DNA of 64,000 bases. Origin: Rhodopseudomonas palustris. GTDB lineage: Bacteria; Pseudomonadota; Alphaproteobacteria; Rhizobiales; Xanthobacteraceae. Shown one piece after another: positions 37,359 to 47,968 of the stretch. The stretch spans positions 38,889 to 102,888 of the forward strand of contig JACRJB010000015.1 of NCBI GenBank assembly GCA_016215605.1, read 5' to 3'. A model generated the notes under the pieces. That model did not search any database and was not told the DNA's origin. It saw only the letters and a list, made by a program, of their open reading frames with translations. Each line of letters begins with the position of its first letter. Positions within the stretch are counted from its first letter, which is position 1. A program made the translations under genes and the position numbers.

Positions 37359-40300
37359 ATGGTCATCACCGATATCTTCATCAAGCGTCCGGTGCTGTCG
37401 CTCGTCGTCAGCATGCTGATCCTGCTGATCGGCTTCCGCGCCGCGATGACGTTGCCGATCCGGCAATATCCCAAGCTGTCGAACACCGTGGTGACCATCA
37501 CCACGGCGTATCCCGGCGCGTCTCCGGACCTGATGCAGGGCTTCATCACCACGCCGCTGGAGCAGGCGGTCGCCTCGGCCGAGGGCGTCGACTACATCAC
37601 CTCGTCCTCGACCCAGGGCCAGAGCCTGATCACCGTCTACGTCAAGCTCAACTTCGATCCTAACCAGGCGCTCACCGAGGTGCTGGCCAAGGTCAATTCG
37701 GTCAAGTACCTGATCCCGCGCGAAGCCAACGACCCGGTGATCGTCAAATCCACCGGCCAGACCACGGCGGTGATGTATCTCGGCTTTTCCAGCAACGAGC
37801 TGTCGGGATCGGCGATCTCCGACTATCTGACGCGCGTGGTGCAGCCGGTGCTGTCGACCGTCGACGGCGTGGCCTCGGCCGACATTCTCGGCGGCCAGAC
37901 CTTCGCGATGCGGATCTGGCTCGATCCGTTACGCATGGCCGGGCGCAACGTCTCTCCCTCCGACATCTCGGCGGCGATCGCCGCCAACAACTTCCAGGCG
38001 GCGGCGGGCCAGACCAAGGGCTATCTGACGGTCTCCAACATCACCACCAACACCGACCTGCAGAACGTCGATCAGTTCAAACGCATGATCGTCAAGGCGC
38101 AGGACGGCGGCTTCGTGCGATTGGAGGACGTCGCCACGGTCGAACTCGCCGCGCAGAGCACCGACTCGAGCGTGGCGTTCTCCGGCGAGCGCGCGATCTT
38201 CATCGGCGTGCAGGCGACGCCGCAGGGCAACCCGCTCAACATCGTCACCGGCGTCCGCGCGCTGTTCCCCGAGATCGAGCGCAACCTGCCGCCGTCGATG
38301 AAGATGAAGGTCGCCTACGATTCGACCAAGTTCATCCGCTCGTCGATCGACGAGGTGGAAAAGACACTGATCGAAGCGGTCGGCATCGTCATCGTGGTGA
38401 TCTTCCTGTTCCTCGCGTCGTTCCGGTCGGTGATCATTCCGGTGGTGACGATCCCGCTGTCGCTGATCGGCGTCTGCACCGCGATGCTGGCGCTCGGATT
38501 CTCGATCAACCTGCTGACGCTGCTGGCGATGGTGCTGGCGATCGGTCTGGTGGTCGACGACGCCATCGTGGTGGTGGAGAACATCCATCGGCATCTGGAG
38601 GAGGGCAAGAGTCCGGTCCAGGCCTCGCTGATCGGCGCCCGCGAGATCGTCGGCCCGGTGATCTCGATGACCATCACGCTGGCGGCGGTGTACGCCCCGA
38701 TCGGATTCCTCGGGGGCCTCACCGGCGCGCTGTTCCGCGAATTCGCCTTCACGCTGGCCGGCGCGGTGATCGTGTCCGGCGTCATCGCGCTGACGTTGTC
38801 GCCGATGATGTGCTCGGTGCTGCTCAAGCATCAGGAGAGCCAGGGCTGGTTCGCCCGCAAGGTCGATGCCGTGTTCGGCTCGGTGACGCGCTGGTACGGC
38901 AGGCAGCTCGACCGCTCGCTCGACTATCGCCCGATCACCGCGCTGTTCGCCGTCGTGATCCTCGGCCTGGTCGGCTTCATGTACATGAACACCGCCAAGG
39001 AACTGGCGCCCGAGGAGGACCAGGGCATCGTGTTCGCGGTGACCAAGGGGCCGAAATACGCCAACATCGACTACTCGAATTTCTATGGCGAGAAGCTCGA
39101 CAAGGCCTATGCCAGCTTCCCCGAGACCGATCTGCGCTTCATCCTGAACGGCACCGCGGGCCCCAATAACGGCATCGCCGGCATGCTGCTGAAGCCGTGG
39201 GACGAGCGCACCCGCAGCGCCATGAAGCTGAAGCCGCTGGTGCAGGCCGAACTGAGCAAGATCGAGGGCGTCAACGCCTTCGCCTTCAACCTGCCGCCGC
39301 TGCCGGGCGGGCCGGGCGGTCTGCCGATCCAGATGGTGATCAATTCGACCGCCGGCTTCCGCGCCGTCTACGAGGAGATGGTCAAGCTCAAGGACGCGGC
39401 GCGCAAGAGCGGCCTGTTCATCGTCGCCGACAGCGATCTCGACTTCAACCAGCCGGTGGTGCGGGTCACGATCGACCGCACCAAGGCGAGCGACCTCGGC
39501 GTCAACATGCAGCGCCTCGGCTCGACGCTGGCGACGCTGCTCGGCGGCAACTACGTCAACCGCTTCAACCTCGAGGGCCGTTCGTATCAGGTGATCCCGC
39601 AGGTGCCGCGGATCGACCGGCTGTCGCCGCAATCGCTCGACGGCTACTATGTGGCGAGCGTCACCGGTCAGCAGATCCCGCTGTCGACGCTGGTGTCGAT
39701 CGAGACCGCCACCGATCCGAACGCGCTGTCGCACTACAACCAGCTCAACTCCGCCACCTTCCAGGCGGTGCCGATGCCGGGCGTCACCGTCGGCCAGGCC
39801 GTCGACTTCCTCGAGAAACAGTCCAAGAACCTGCCGACCGGATTCGGCCACGACTATCTGGCCGACGCCCGGCAATACGTGCAGGAGGGCAACCAGCTCG
39901 CCATCACCTTCGGCTTCGCGCTGATCATCATCTTCCTGGTACTGGCGGCGCAGTTCGAAAGTCTGCGCGACCCGCTGGTGATCATGATCTCGGTGCCGAT
40001 GGCGATCTCGGGGGCGTTGATCCCGCTGTTCTTCGGCGTAGCGACGATCAACATCTACACTCAGGTCGGGTTGCTGACGCTGGTCGGCCTGATTTCGAAG
40101 CACGGCATCCTGATGGTGGAGTTCGCGCGCGAACTGCAGATCAAGGAGGCGCTCGACAAGCGCACCGCGATCGAGCAGGCCGCGCGGGTGCGACTGCGGC
40201 CGATCCTGATGACCACCGCGGCGATGGTCACCGGCCTGCTGCCGCTGCTCACCGCGTCGGGCGCCGGCGCCGCCAGCCGGTTCTCGATCGGCCTGGTCGT

Positions 40301-40463
40301 GGTCTCCGGCATGATGATCGGCACGCTGTTCACTCTGTTCGTGCTGCCGGCGGTCTACGTCGCGATCGGCACCGACCACCGCGCGGCGGCGGAATCCGAT
40401 CGCGCCAAGCAGATCGAGGATTACGAGATGGAGCACGCCTCGCCGTCGCTGAAGCCGACCTGA
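37359..40463 (+). CDS. RND efflux permease (HAE1/AcrB-like)
   Basis: MVITDIFIKRPVLSLVVSMLILLIGFRAAMTLPIRQYPKLSNTVVTITTAYPGASPDLMQGFITTPLEQAVASAEGVDYITSSSTQG..., 1034 aa. Confidence 0.96.
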   Translation: MVITDIFIKRPVLSLVVSMLILLIGFRAAMTLPIRQYPKLSNTVVTITTAYPGASPDLMQGFITTPLEQAVASAEGVDYITSSSTQGQSLITVYVKLNFDPNQALTEVLAKVNSVKYLIPREANDPVIVKSTGQTTAVMYLGFSSNELSGSAISDYLTRVVQPVLSTVDGVASADILGGQTFAMRIWLDPLRMAGRNVSPSDISAAIAANNFQAAAGQTKGYLTVSNITTNTDLQNVDQFKRMIVKAQDGGFVRLEDVATVELAAQSTDSSVAFSGERAIFIGVQATPQGNPLNIVTGVRALFPEIERNLPPSMKMKVAYDSTKFIRSSIDEVEKTLIEAVGIVIVVIFLFLASFRSVIIPVVTIPLSLIGVCTAMLALGFSINLLTLLAMVLAIGLVVDDAIVVVENIHRHLEEGKSPVQASLIGAREIVGPVISMTITLAAVYAPIGFLGGLTGALFREFAFTLAGAVIVSGVIALTLSPMMCSVLLKHQESQGWFARKVDAVFGSVTRWYGRQLDRSLDYRPITALFAVVILGLVGFMYMNTAKELAPEEDQGIVFAVTKGPKYANIDYSNFYGEKLDKAYASFPETDLRFILNGTAGPNNGIAGMLLKPWDERTRSAMKLKPLVQAELSKIEGVNAFAFNLPPLPGGPGGLPIQMVINSTAGFRAVYEEMVKLKDAARKSGLFIVADSDLDFNQPVVRVTIDRTKASDLGVNMQRLGSTLATLLGGNYVNRFNLEGRSYQVIPQVPRIDRLSPQSLDGYYVASVTGQQIPLSTLVSIETATDPNALSHYNQLNSATFQAVPMPGVTVGQAVDFLEKQSKNLPTGFGHDYLADARQYVQEGNQLAITFGFALIIIFLVLAAQFESLRDPLVIMISVPMAISGALIPLFFGVATINIYTQVGLLTLVGLISKHGILMVEFARELQIKEALDKRTAIEQAARVRLRPILMTTAAMVTGLLPLLTASGAGAASRFSIGLVVVSGMMIGTLFTLFVLPAVYVAIGTDHRAAAESDRAKQIEDYEMEHASPSLKPT

Positions 40464-40490
40464 GCGGACTGCAATCGACGCTGCTGAAAG

Positions 40491-40518
40491 ATGGCGGGCC
40501 GAGCGGTCCGCCATTTTT
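40491..40518 (+). terminator. Rho-independent terminator after the RND gene
   Basis: atggcgggcc-gagc-ggtccgccatttttc. Confidence 0.75.
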
Positions 40519-40551
40519 CGTTGCGGCCGACGATCGGGCGGCGACGGCGCC

Positions 40552-41529
40552 TCAGCCGCGGTTCACCGCATGACAGGCGACGCCGCCGATCAGCTCCGGC
40601 CGTTCGGCGCGGCAGCGGTCGAACGCTTCGGGGCAGCGCGGGTGAAAGGCGCAGCCGGTCGGCGGATCGATCGGGTTGGGGATTTCGCCCTTCACCGGAA
40701 TCCGCGCGCGGCCGGACATCGCCAGATCCGGCACCGCGCCGAGCAGCATCCGCGTGTAGGGCATCCGCGGGTTGGCGAACAGCTCGCGGCCTTCGGCGAT
40801 CTCGACGATGCGGCCGAGATACATCACGCCGATCCGGCTCGCCATGTGCCGCACCACCGCGAGGTTGTGGCTGATGAACAGATAGGTCAGCCCGAGCCGG
40901 TCCTGCAGATCGCGCATCAGGTTGAGGATCTGCGCCTGCACCGAGACGTCGAGCGCCGAAGTCGGCTCGTCGCAGACGATGAAGTCCGCCTCCGAGGCGA
41001 GCGCGCGGGCGATTGCGATGCGCTGGCGCTGGCCGCCGGAGAACTGGTGCGGAAATTTCAGCCCGTCGTCGGGATGCAGGCCGACGAGCTGCAGCAGCTC
41101 GCCGACGCGGCGGCGGATCTCGTCGCGGCCCTGCAGCAGATCGAAGGCGCGGATCGGCTCGGCGATGATGGCGTCGACCCGCATCCGCGGATTGAGGCTG
41201 GCATAGGGATCCTGGAAGATCATCTGGATCCGCCGCCGCAGCTTGCGCCGCGCGCCGGCCTGCGCCGCGTCGCTCATCGAGACGCCGTCGATCGTTACAC
41301 TGCCCGACGTCGGCGGCAGCAGCCCGACCACCATCCGCGCCACCGTGGTCTTGCCCGAGCCGGATTCGCCGACCAGCGCGAAGGTCTCGCCGCGCGCGAT
41401 CTCGAACGACACGTCGTCGACGGCCTTGAGATATTCCGGCTTGCCGCCTTCGATCACGCGGTTGAGCCACGGCTTCGAGACGTCGAACACCTGCCGCAGA
41501 TGCCGGGCCTCGACCAGCGTCGGGTTCAC
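40552..41529 (-). CDS. Dipeptide/oligopeptide ABC transporter ATP-binding protein (DppF/OppF type)
   Basis: GESGSGKTTVARMVVGLLPPTSG, FSGGQRQRIAIARALASEADFIVCDEPTSALDVSVQAQILNLM, C-terminal CAFHPRCPEAFDRCR. Confidence 0.93.
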   Translation of the reverse strand: MNPTLVEARHLRQVFDVSKPWLNRVIEGGKPEYLKAVDDVSFEIARGETFALVGESGSGKTTVARMVVGLLPPTSGSVTIDGVSMSDAAQAGARRKLRRRIQMIFQDPYASLNPRMRVDAIIAEPIRAFDLLQGRDEIRRRVGELLQLVGLHPDDGLKFPHQFSGGQRQRIAIARALASEADFIVCDEPTSALDVSVQAQILNLMRDLQDRLGLTYLFISHNLAVVRHMASRIGVMYLGRIVEIAEGRELFANPRMPYTRMLLGAVPDLAMSGRARIPVKGEIPNPIDPPTGCAFHPRCPEAFDRCRAERPELIGGVACHAVNRG

Positions 41530-42512
41530 GCGGCATGCTCCGTCGAATGCGCGTCGAACAGATGGCAGGCGACCTGCTGGGTGCCGTGCTGCAGCGGTTC
41601 GGGCCGCTCGATGCGGCAGCGCCCGAACGCGTAGTCGCAGCGCGGATGAAACGCGCAGCCCGGCGGAATCGCCGACAGCCGCGGCATCGCGCCCGGGATC
41701 TGCGCCAGCCGCGGCGCGTCGCCCGCGAGCGTCGGGATCGCGCCCATCAGGCCCTTCGCATAGGGATGCAGCGGCTCCTGCACCACGTCGCGCACCGGGC
41801 CGATCTCGGCGATCCGGCCGGAATACATCACCGCGACGCGGTCGCAGGTCTCGGCGATCACCCCCATGTCGTGGGTCACCAGCATCACCGCGGTGCCGTG
41901 GTCGCGGCCGAGCCGCTTGATCAGCGCGATGATCTGCGCCTGCACCGAGACATCGAGCGCGGTGGTCGGCTCGTCGGCGATGATCAGTTCGGGCTCGGCG
42001 CAGATCGCCAGCGCGATCACCACGCGCTGCCGCATCCCGCCGGAGAATTCGTGCGGATAGGCGTCGATGCGTTTCTCCGGCGCCGGAATGCCGACCTCGG
42101 CGAGCAGATCGATCGCGCGTTGTCGTGCGGCGGAAGGCGACAGCGGCAGATGCGTGCGGATGGTTTCGGTGAGTTGATCGCCGATCCGGTACAGCGGATT
42201 GAGGCTGGTCAGCGGGTCCTGGAAGATCACGCCGATCCGCTTGCCGCGAATCCGGCGCAGCTCTTCGGGCGGCAGATCGTCGATCCGCCGCCCCGACAGT
42301 TTGATCTCGCCGCCGGCGATCCGGCCGGGCGGATCGATCAGTCCGATCACCGCGGCGCCGGTCACCGATTTGCCGGCGCCGGACTCGCCGACCACGCCGA
42401 GCACCTCGCCGCGCGCGATCTCGAACGACACGCCGTCGATCGCGCGCAGCGTGCCGCGCCGGCTGTCGAATTCGACCCGCAGGTCGCGGACGGAGAGCAC
42501 CGGTTCGGTCAT
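41526..42512 (-). CDS. Dipeptide/oligopeptide ABC transporter ATP-binding protein (DppD/OppD type)
   Basis: GESGAGKSVTGAAVIGLI, FSGGMRQRVVIALAICAEPELIIADEPTTALDVSVQAQI, CAFHPRCDYAFGRCR. Confidence 0.93.
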   Translation of the reverse strand: MTEPVLSVRDLRVEFDSRRGTLRAIDGVSFEIARGEVLGVVGESGAGKSVTGAAVIGLIDPPGRIAGGEIKLSGRRIDDLPPEELRRIRGKRIGVIFQDPLTSLNPLYRIGDQLTETIRTHLPLSPSAARQRAIDLLAEVGIPAPEKRIDAYPHEFSGGMRQRVVIALAICAEPELIIADEPTTALDVSVQAQIIALIKRLGRDHGTAVMLVTHDMGVIAETCDRVAVMYSGRIAEIGPVRDVVQEPLHPYAKGLMGAIPTLAGDAPRLAQIPGAMPRLSAIPPGCAFHPRCDYAFGRCRIERPEPLQHGTQQVACHLFDAHSTEHAA

Positions 42513-42528
42513 GGCTGAGGCTCTCGCA

Positions 42529-43488
42529 TCATCGCAGTTTCGGGTTGAGCGCGTCGCGCAGCCAGTCGCCGAGCAGATTGATCGCGAGGATCAACGTCGC
42601 CAGCGCGAGGCCGGGGAAGGCGATCACCCACCATTCGCCGGAGAACAGATAGTTGTTGCCGATCCGGATCAGCGTGCCGAGCGACGGCATCGTCTCCGGC
42701 ATGCCGGAGCCGAGGAACGACAGCGTCGCCTCGGTGAGGATCGCCAGCGCCAGGTTGATGGTGGCGATCACCAGCACCGGTCCCATTGCGTTCGGCAGCA
42801 CGTGGCGGCGCATGATGGTCCACGACGGCAGGCCGATCAGCTGTGCCGCGGCGACATAGTCCTTGGTGCGCTCGACCATCACCGAGCCGCGCACCGTGCG
42901 GGCGTATTGCACCCAGAAGCTCAAGCCGATCGACAGCACCAGCACCGCCAGCATGGTGCGCTCGTCGAGCCGGTTGGAGAGCGCCGATTTCACCACGCCG
43001 TCAATCATCAGCGCGATCAGGATCGCCGGGAAGGTGAGCTGGACGTCGGCGATCCGCATGATCACGGTGTCGATGACGCCGCCGAAATAGCCGGCGACCA
43101 GGCCGAGCACGATGCCGATCGCGGCGGCGAGGCCGACGCCGAGCACGCCGACCAGCAGCGAGATGCGCAGGCCGTACAGGATCGCGGACAGCACGTCGCG
43201 GCCCTGTTCGTCGCTGCCGAGCAGGAACGGCGCCTGACCGTCCGCGCTCCACAGCGGCGGGATCCGCGAGTTCAGCAGTTCGAGCTGCGCCGGATCGAAC
43301 GGGTTCTGCACCGCGAGCAGCGGCGCGAAGATCGCCACGGCGAAGAACGCCAGCGTGACGATCGCGGCGCCGATCGCCAGCGGTGAGCGACGGAACGCGT
43401 AAAAGACATCGCTGTCGAGCGCACGCGCCGCCCAGCCGGCGCGCGGCGTCGCCGGATCGAGACCGTCGGGCGCGAGCATCTCGGTCAT
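42529..43488 (-). CDS. Dipeptide/oligopeptide ABC transporter permease (DppC type)
   Basis: FLLGSDEQGRDVLSAILYGLRISLLVGVLGVGLAAAIGIVLGLVAGYFGG. Confidence 0.93.
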   Translation of the reverse strand: MTEMLAPDGLDPATPRAGWAARALDSDVFYAFRRSPLAIGAAIVTLAFFAVAIFAPLLAVQNPFDPAQLELLNSRIPPLWSADGQAPFLLGSDEQGRDVLSAILYGLRISLLVGVLGVGLAAAIGIVLGLVAGYFGGVIDTVIMRIADVQLTFPAILIALMIDGVVKSALSNRLDERTMLAVLVLSIGLSFWVQYARTVRGSVMVERTKDYVAAAQLIGLPSWTIMRRHVLPNAMGPVLVIATINLALAILTEATLSFLGSGMPETMPSLGTLIRIGNNYLFSGEWWVIAFPGLALATLILAINLLGDWLRDALNPKLR

Positions 43489-43498
43489 CGGCGCCTCG

Positions 43499-44479
43499 TC
43501 ATGTCCGCCGCGCCGCGCCGGCGTGCAGCCGCGGATCGACCAGCGTGTAGAGGATGTCGACGATCAGATTGATGGTGACGAAGATCAGCGACACGACGAG
43601 CAGATACGCCGCCATGATCGGGATATCGACGTTCTGCACCGCCTGCACGAACAATAGCCCCATGCCGGGCCATTGGAACACCGTCTCGGTGATGATCGCG
43701 AACGCGATCACCGAGCCGAACTGCAGGCCGGCGACCGTGATCACCGGCACCAGCGTGTTCTTCAGCGCATGGCCGAAATGGATCGCGCGAGTGGTCAGCC
43801 CGCGGGCGCGGGCGAAGCGGATGTAGTCGGTGCGCAGCACTTCCAGCATCTCGGCGCGCACCAGCCGCATGATCAGCGTCATCTGGAACAGGCCGAGCGT
43901 GATCGACGGCATGATCAGCGATTTCAGGCCGGACGTGGTCAAGAGGCCGGTGGTCCACCAGCCGAGCCGAACCGTGTCGCCGCGGCCGTAGGACGGCAGC
44001 CAGCCGAGCACCACGGCGAACAGATAGATCAGCAGGATGCCGATCAGGAAGGTCGGCAGCGAGATGCCGATCAGCGACACCGCCGACAGCAGCGTGGCGA
44101 GAAACGAATTGCGGCGCAGCGCGGTGTAGACGCCGAGCAGGATGCCGAGCGTCATCGCCAGCACGGTGGCGCAGGTCGCCAGCTCCAGCGTCGCCGGCAT
44201 CCGCTCCAGCAGCAGCTTGGCGACCGGCTCGCGGAAGCGATACGACATGCCGAAATCGAACCGCGCGGCGTTGATGAAATAGCGGCCGAACTGCACCAGC
44301 ACCGGATCGTCGAGGCCGAGCGATTTGCGGATCTCGGCGCGCTCGGCGCTGGAAGCGTCCTGCGACACGATCTGGCTGATCGGATCGCCGGCGAAGCGGA
44401 ACATCGTGAAGGAGAGCGCGCCGACCACGATCATCACGCCGATCGCCTGCAGCACCCGTCGGAGCGTGAATGCCAGCAT
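43499..44479 (-). CDS. Dipeptide/oligopeptide ABC transporter permease (DppB type)
   Basis: MLAFTLRRVLQAIGVMIVVGALSFTMFRFAGDPI...RAEMLEVLRTDYIRFARARGLTTRAIHFGHALKNTLVPVITVAGLQFG. Confidence 0.93.
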   Translation of the reverse strand: MLAFTLRRVLQAIGVMIVVGALSFTMFRFAGDPISQIVSQDASSAERAEIRKSLGLDDPVLVQFGRYFINAARFDFGMSYRFREPVAKLLLERMPATLELATCATVLAMTLGILLGVYTALRRNSFLATLLSAVSLIGISLPTFLIGILLIYLFAVVLGWLPSYGRGDTVRLGWWTTGLLTTSGLKSLIMPSITLGLFQMTLIMRLVRAEMLEVLRTDYIRFARARGLTTRAIHFGHALKNTLVPVITVAGLQFGSVIAFAIITETVFQWPGMGLLFVQAVQNVDIPIMAAYLLVVSLIFVTINLIVDILYTLVDPRLHAGAARRT

Positions 44480-44514
44480 GGCGGCTCCTCAGCGCTGCCC
44501 GGGCTTCGCGCCGG

Positions 44515-46113
44515 TCACTCCTGCTTGGTCGCCCAATACAGCATCACCTGGTTGTCGGCGCGTTGCGTCAGTTTCACCTTCTTCGACACGCCCCAGGCCA
44601 GCGCCTGCTGGTGCAGCGGGATGTAGGCATAGTCCTTGATGCCGATCTCGAACGCCTGCTTGATCATCTGGTCGCGCTTGGCGGTGTCGGTCTCGATCAG
44701 CACCTTGTCGGCCAGCGCGTCGAGCTCCTTGTTGCAATAGCCGCCGAGATTGGCCTCGCCGCGGGTGGCGTCGGCGGGATCGTTGCCGCAGCCCATGATG
44801 TCGTGCAGCACGTTGTGGGAGTCGCCGGAGGACGGCGTCCAGCCGAGCATGAAGAACGAGGTCTTGAAGCCGCCCGGCTTCAGCACCTTGGCGAAATACT
44901 GCGCCTTGGGCTGCGCCAACAGATCGACCTTGACGCCGATCCGCGCCAGCATGCCGACCACCGCCTGGCAGATCGCCGCGTCGTTGACGTAGCGATCGTT
45001 CGGGCAATCCATCGTCACCTCGAAGCCGTCCGGATAGCCGGCGTCGGCGAGCAGCTTCTTGGCCGCGGCGGCGTCGGGCTTGGCCCTCGTGAAGTCCTTC
45101 GACAGCGCGAACAATTGCGGCGCAATCATCAGCGCGGAGGGCGTCGACAGCCCGCGCATCACCCGCGTCTTGATCAGCTCGACGTCGACCGCCTTGTAGA
45201 AGGCCTCGCGGACGCGGGTGTCCTTGAAAGGGTTCTTGCCCTTGACGTTGGAGTACAGCAGCTCGTCGCGGTTCTGGTCCATGCCGAGGAAGATGGTGCG
45301 CAGCTCCGGCCCGGTCAGCACCGTCGCGCTGCCGCTGCTGTTGACGCGGTCGATGTCCTGGATCGGCACCGGCTCGATCACGTCGACCTCGCCGGACAGC
45401 AGCGCCGCGACGCGGGTGGCGGCGGAACCGATCGGCGTGAATACGATCTCCTTGAGATTGTGCTCCGGCTTGCCCCACCAGGTCGGGTTCGCCTTGAACA
45501 CGGTCTTCACGCCGGGCTGGTGGACGTCGATGATGAACGGCCCGGTGCCGTTCTCGTGCAGCGACGCGTAGCTCGGCGTGGTGGCGGAGGCCGGCGTCGG
45601 CGCCGCCGAATTGTTCTCCTCGCACCACTTCTTGCCCATGATGAACCAGGAATCCCATTGCGAGGTCAGGATGGGATTGGGCGTGTCGAGCATCACGTCG
45701 ACGGTGTGGTCGTCGACCTTGACGAACTTGGCGTCGGGCGGGACGTTGGAGAGGAAATTGGAGCCCTTGCTGCGGACGCGCTCGGCGGAGAAGATCACGT
45801 CGTCGGCGGTGAACGGATCGCCGTTGTGAAACTTGACGCCCTTGCGCAGATGAAAGCGCCAATGCCTGGGATCGAGCGTCTCCCAGCTCTCGGCCAGCGC
45901 CGGCACGATCTTGAGGTCCTTGTCGCGGGCGACGAGGCCCTCATAGATGTGCGCATGATGCGCGATCGTGGTGGATTCCTTCAGCGTGTAGGGATCGAGC
46001 GAGGTGAGATTGCCCTGGTTGGCGTAGCGCAACGTTTGGGCGGAAGCGGGCAAGGCGAGGGCGAAAAAACAGGCAGCGGCAGCGAGCAATCCCGTTCGGT
46101 TCAACATCGTCAT
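44515..46113 (-). CDS. Peptide ABC transporter substrate-binding protein (SBP family 5)
   Basis: Signal peptide, then LRYANQGNLTSLDPYTLKESTTIAHHAHIYEGLVARDKDLKIVPALAESWETLDPRHWRFHLRKGVKFHNGDPFTADDVIFS. Confidence 0.93.
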   Translation of the reverse strand: MTMLNRTGLLAAAACFFALALPASAQTLRYANQGNLTSLDPYTLKESTTIAHHAHIYEGLVARDKDLKIVPALAESWETLDPRHWRFHLRKGVKFHNGDPFTADDVIFSAERVRSKGSNFLSNVPPDAKFVKVDDHTVDVMLDTPNPILTSQWDSWFIMGKKWCEENNSAAPTPASATTPSYASLHENGTGPFIIDVHQPGVKTVFKANPTWWGKPEHNLKEIVFTPIGSAATRVAALLSGEVDVIEPVPIQDIDRVNSSGSATVLTGPELRTIFLGMDQNRDELLYSNVKGKNPFKDTRVREAFYKAVDVELIKTRVMRGLSTPSALMIAPQLFALSKDFTRAKPDAAAAKKLLADAGYPDGFEVTMDCPNDRYVNDAAICQAVVGMLARIGVKVDLLAQPKAQYFAKVLKPGGFKTSFFMLGWTPSSGDSHNVLHDIMGCGNDPADATRGEANLGGYCNKELDALADKVLIETDTAKRDQMIKQAFEIGIKDYAYIPLHQQALAWGVSKKVKLTQRADNQVMLYWATKQE

Positions 46114-46265
46114 CGCGACTCCGTCCCGTCATGCAGTGTGTTGCAGTAGCGCGGCTGTTGCACAGACACGTCATGTTGCCAGAGTTTGACGGGCACGCAA
46201 GCGGATTTGCGGTGCGGAACATTTGGGCTTTGCGGAATCGCGGGCCGGTCCTTACTTGATGGTCC

Positions 46266-47519
46266 ATGAAGCAAGACGAAACTGATGTCCTGGTGCTGGG
46301 CGCCGGAATCGTGGGTGTCGCCGCCGCGCTGCACCTGCAGCAACGTGGCCGCGATGTGGTGCTGGTCGATCGCAATGCGGCGGCCGGCGACGAGACCAGC
46401 TACGGCAATGCCGGGCTGATCGAAGTCGCGTCGGTGTTCCCTTACATGTTTCCGCGCGATCTCGGCCATCTGCTGCGCTACGCCTTGAACCGCTCGGCGG
46501 ACGTGCACTATCAACTGTCCGGGCTGCCGGAATTCATGCCGTGGCTGCTGCGTTACTTCGCGGCGTCGTCTCCCGAACGCGCGGCGAACACCGCGCGGGC
46601 CGCGCTGCCGCTGATCCGGCAGAGCCTCGTCGAACACGAGGCCCTGGTCGCCGAGGCCGGCGTGCCGGAGCTGCTGCGCAAGACCGGCTGGATCAAGCTG
46701 TTTCGCTCGGAGGCCTCGCTCGGCAAGAGCGTCGCCGATCTCGAACGCGCCAGGAGCTTCGGCGTCACCGCCGACGTGCTTGACGGCGCGTCGATCGCGG
46801 CGCGCGAGCCGAACCTGATGGGACGGTTTTCCGGCGCGATCCATTGGTTGGAGCCGGGCTTCGTTCCCGATCCCGGCGCGCTGGTGAAAGCCTATGCGGC
46901 GCTGTTCGCCCGCAAGGGCGGACGCCTGCTGCGCGGCGATGCGCGCACGCTGCAACAGCACGGCGGCGGCTGGCGGATCACCACCGACACCGGGCCGGTC
47001 ACCGCGCGCGAGGCGGTGGTCGCTCTCGGGCCGTGGTCGGATCTGGTGTTCAAGCCGCTCGGCTATCGCATCCCGCTCGGCGTCAAGCGCGGCTATCACC
47101 AGCACTTCACGACTTGGGGCAACGCCGTGCTGCAGCATCCGATCCTCGACGCCGATCGCGGTTACTTGCTGGCGCCGATGAACCGCGGCATCCGTCTGAC
47201 CACCGGCGCCGAGTTCGCGCGCCGCGACGCGCCGCCGAGCTCGGTGCAGATCGACCGCGCCCGCGCGATGGCCCGCGACCTGTTTCCGCTCGGCGAGGCG
47301 ATCGAGCCGCAGGCCTGGATGGGCGCGCGGCCGTGTCTGCCGGACATGCTGCCGGTGATCGGCCGGGCGCCGCGTCATCCCGGGCTGTGGTTCGATTTCG
47401 GCCATCAGCATCACGGCCTGACGCTCGGCCCGGTCACCGGGCGGCTGCTCGCCGAGATGATGACCGGGCAAGATCCGCTCGCCAATCCGGCGCCGTTCGC
47501 CGCCGAACGGTTCGGTTGA
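46266..47519 (+). CDS. FAD-dependent amino-acid oxidoreductase (DadA-like)
   Basis: MKQDETDVLVLGAGIVGVAAALHLQQRGRDVVLVDRNAAAGDETSYGNAGLIEV...GARPCLPDMLPVIGRAPRHPGLWFDFGHQHHGLTLGPVTGRLLAEM. Confidence 0.92.
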   Translation: MKQDETDVLVLGAGIVGVAAALHLQQRGRDVVLVDRNAAAGDETSYGNAGLIEVASVFPYMFPRDLGHLLRYALNRSADVHYQLSGLPEFMPWLLRYFAASSPERAANTARAALPLIRQSLVEHEALVAEAGVPELLRKTGWIKLFRSEASLGKSVADLERARSFGVTADVLDGASIAAREPNLMGRFSGAIHWLEPGFVPDPGALVKAYAALFARKGGRLLRGDARTLQQHGGGWRITTDTGPVTAREAVVALGPWSDLVFKPLGYRIPLGVKRGYHQHFTTWGNAVLQHPILDADRGYLLAPMNRGIRLTTGAEFARRDAPPSSVQIDRARAMARDLFPLGEAIEPQAWMGARPCLPDMLPVIGRAPRHPGLWFDFGHQHHGLTLGPVTGRLLAEMMTGQDPLANPAPFAAERFG

Positions 47520-47692
47520 GCCGGCCCTGCCGGGGCTCGGATCGCTTGCATCGCACCGCGTCTCGCGGCGATACTAGCCGGCGTGTTCAGGATGCTCCGC
47601 AGGGCGTCGCTGAGACGACCCGTCGCGTTGTGGTGCGAAGCGGATAACGATTCGCATCGAGCAACGCGCCCTTGCTGGAGTCCGGAGCGGCC

Positions 47693-47947
47693 ATGAAAGT
47701 CAACGTCGAGATCGATTGCACCCCCGATGAAGCCCGCGCATTCTTCGGCCTGCCGAACGTGCAGCCGATGCAGAATGCGGTGATGGACAGGCTGCAGCAG
47801 CAGATGCTGTCGAACATCGAGAAGGTCTCGCCCGAGGCGTTGATGCAGAGCTGGTTCACCTTCGATCCGAAGATCGCCGAGCGCTTCCAGGACATGTTCG
47901 TGACCATGGCGGGGCTGGGCGGCACGCTGAACAAGGACAAGAAGTAG
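47693..47947 (+). CDS. DUF6489-like small protein
   Basis: MKVNVEIDCTPDEARAFFGLPNVQPMQNAVMDRLQQQMLSNIEKVSPEALMQSWF...FVTMAGLGG. Confidence 0.75.
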   Translation: MKVNVEIDCTPDEARAFFGLPNVQPMQNAVMDRLQQQMLSNIEKVSPEALMQSWFTFDPKIAERFQDMFVTMAGLGGTLNKDKK

Positions 47948-47968
47948 ACCCTCTCGACAGGAGGCCGG

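Noticed and set aside
37929-40514. 861-aa antisense ORF opposite the RND permease
   Set aside because: Low-complexity D/R/H/Q-rich translation typical of the antisense frame of a high-GC gene; the sense strand is a full AcrB-like protein.
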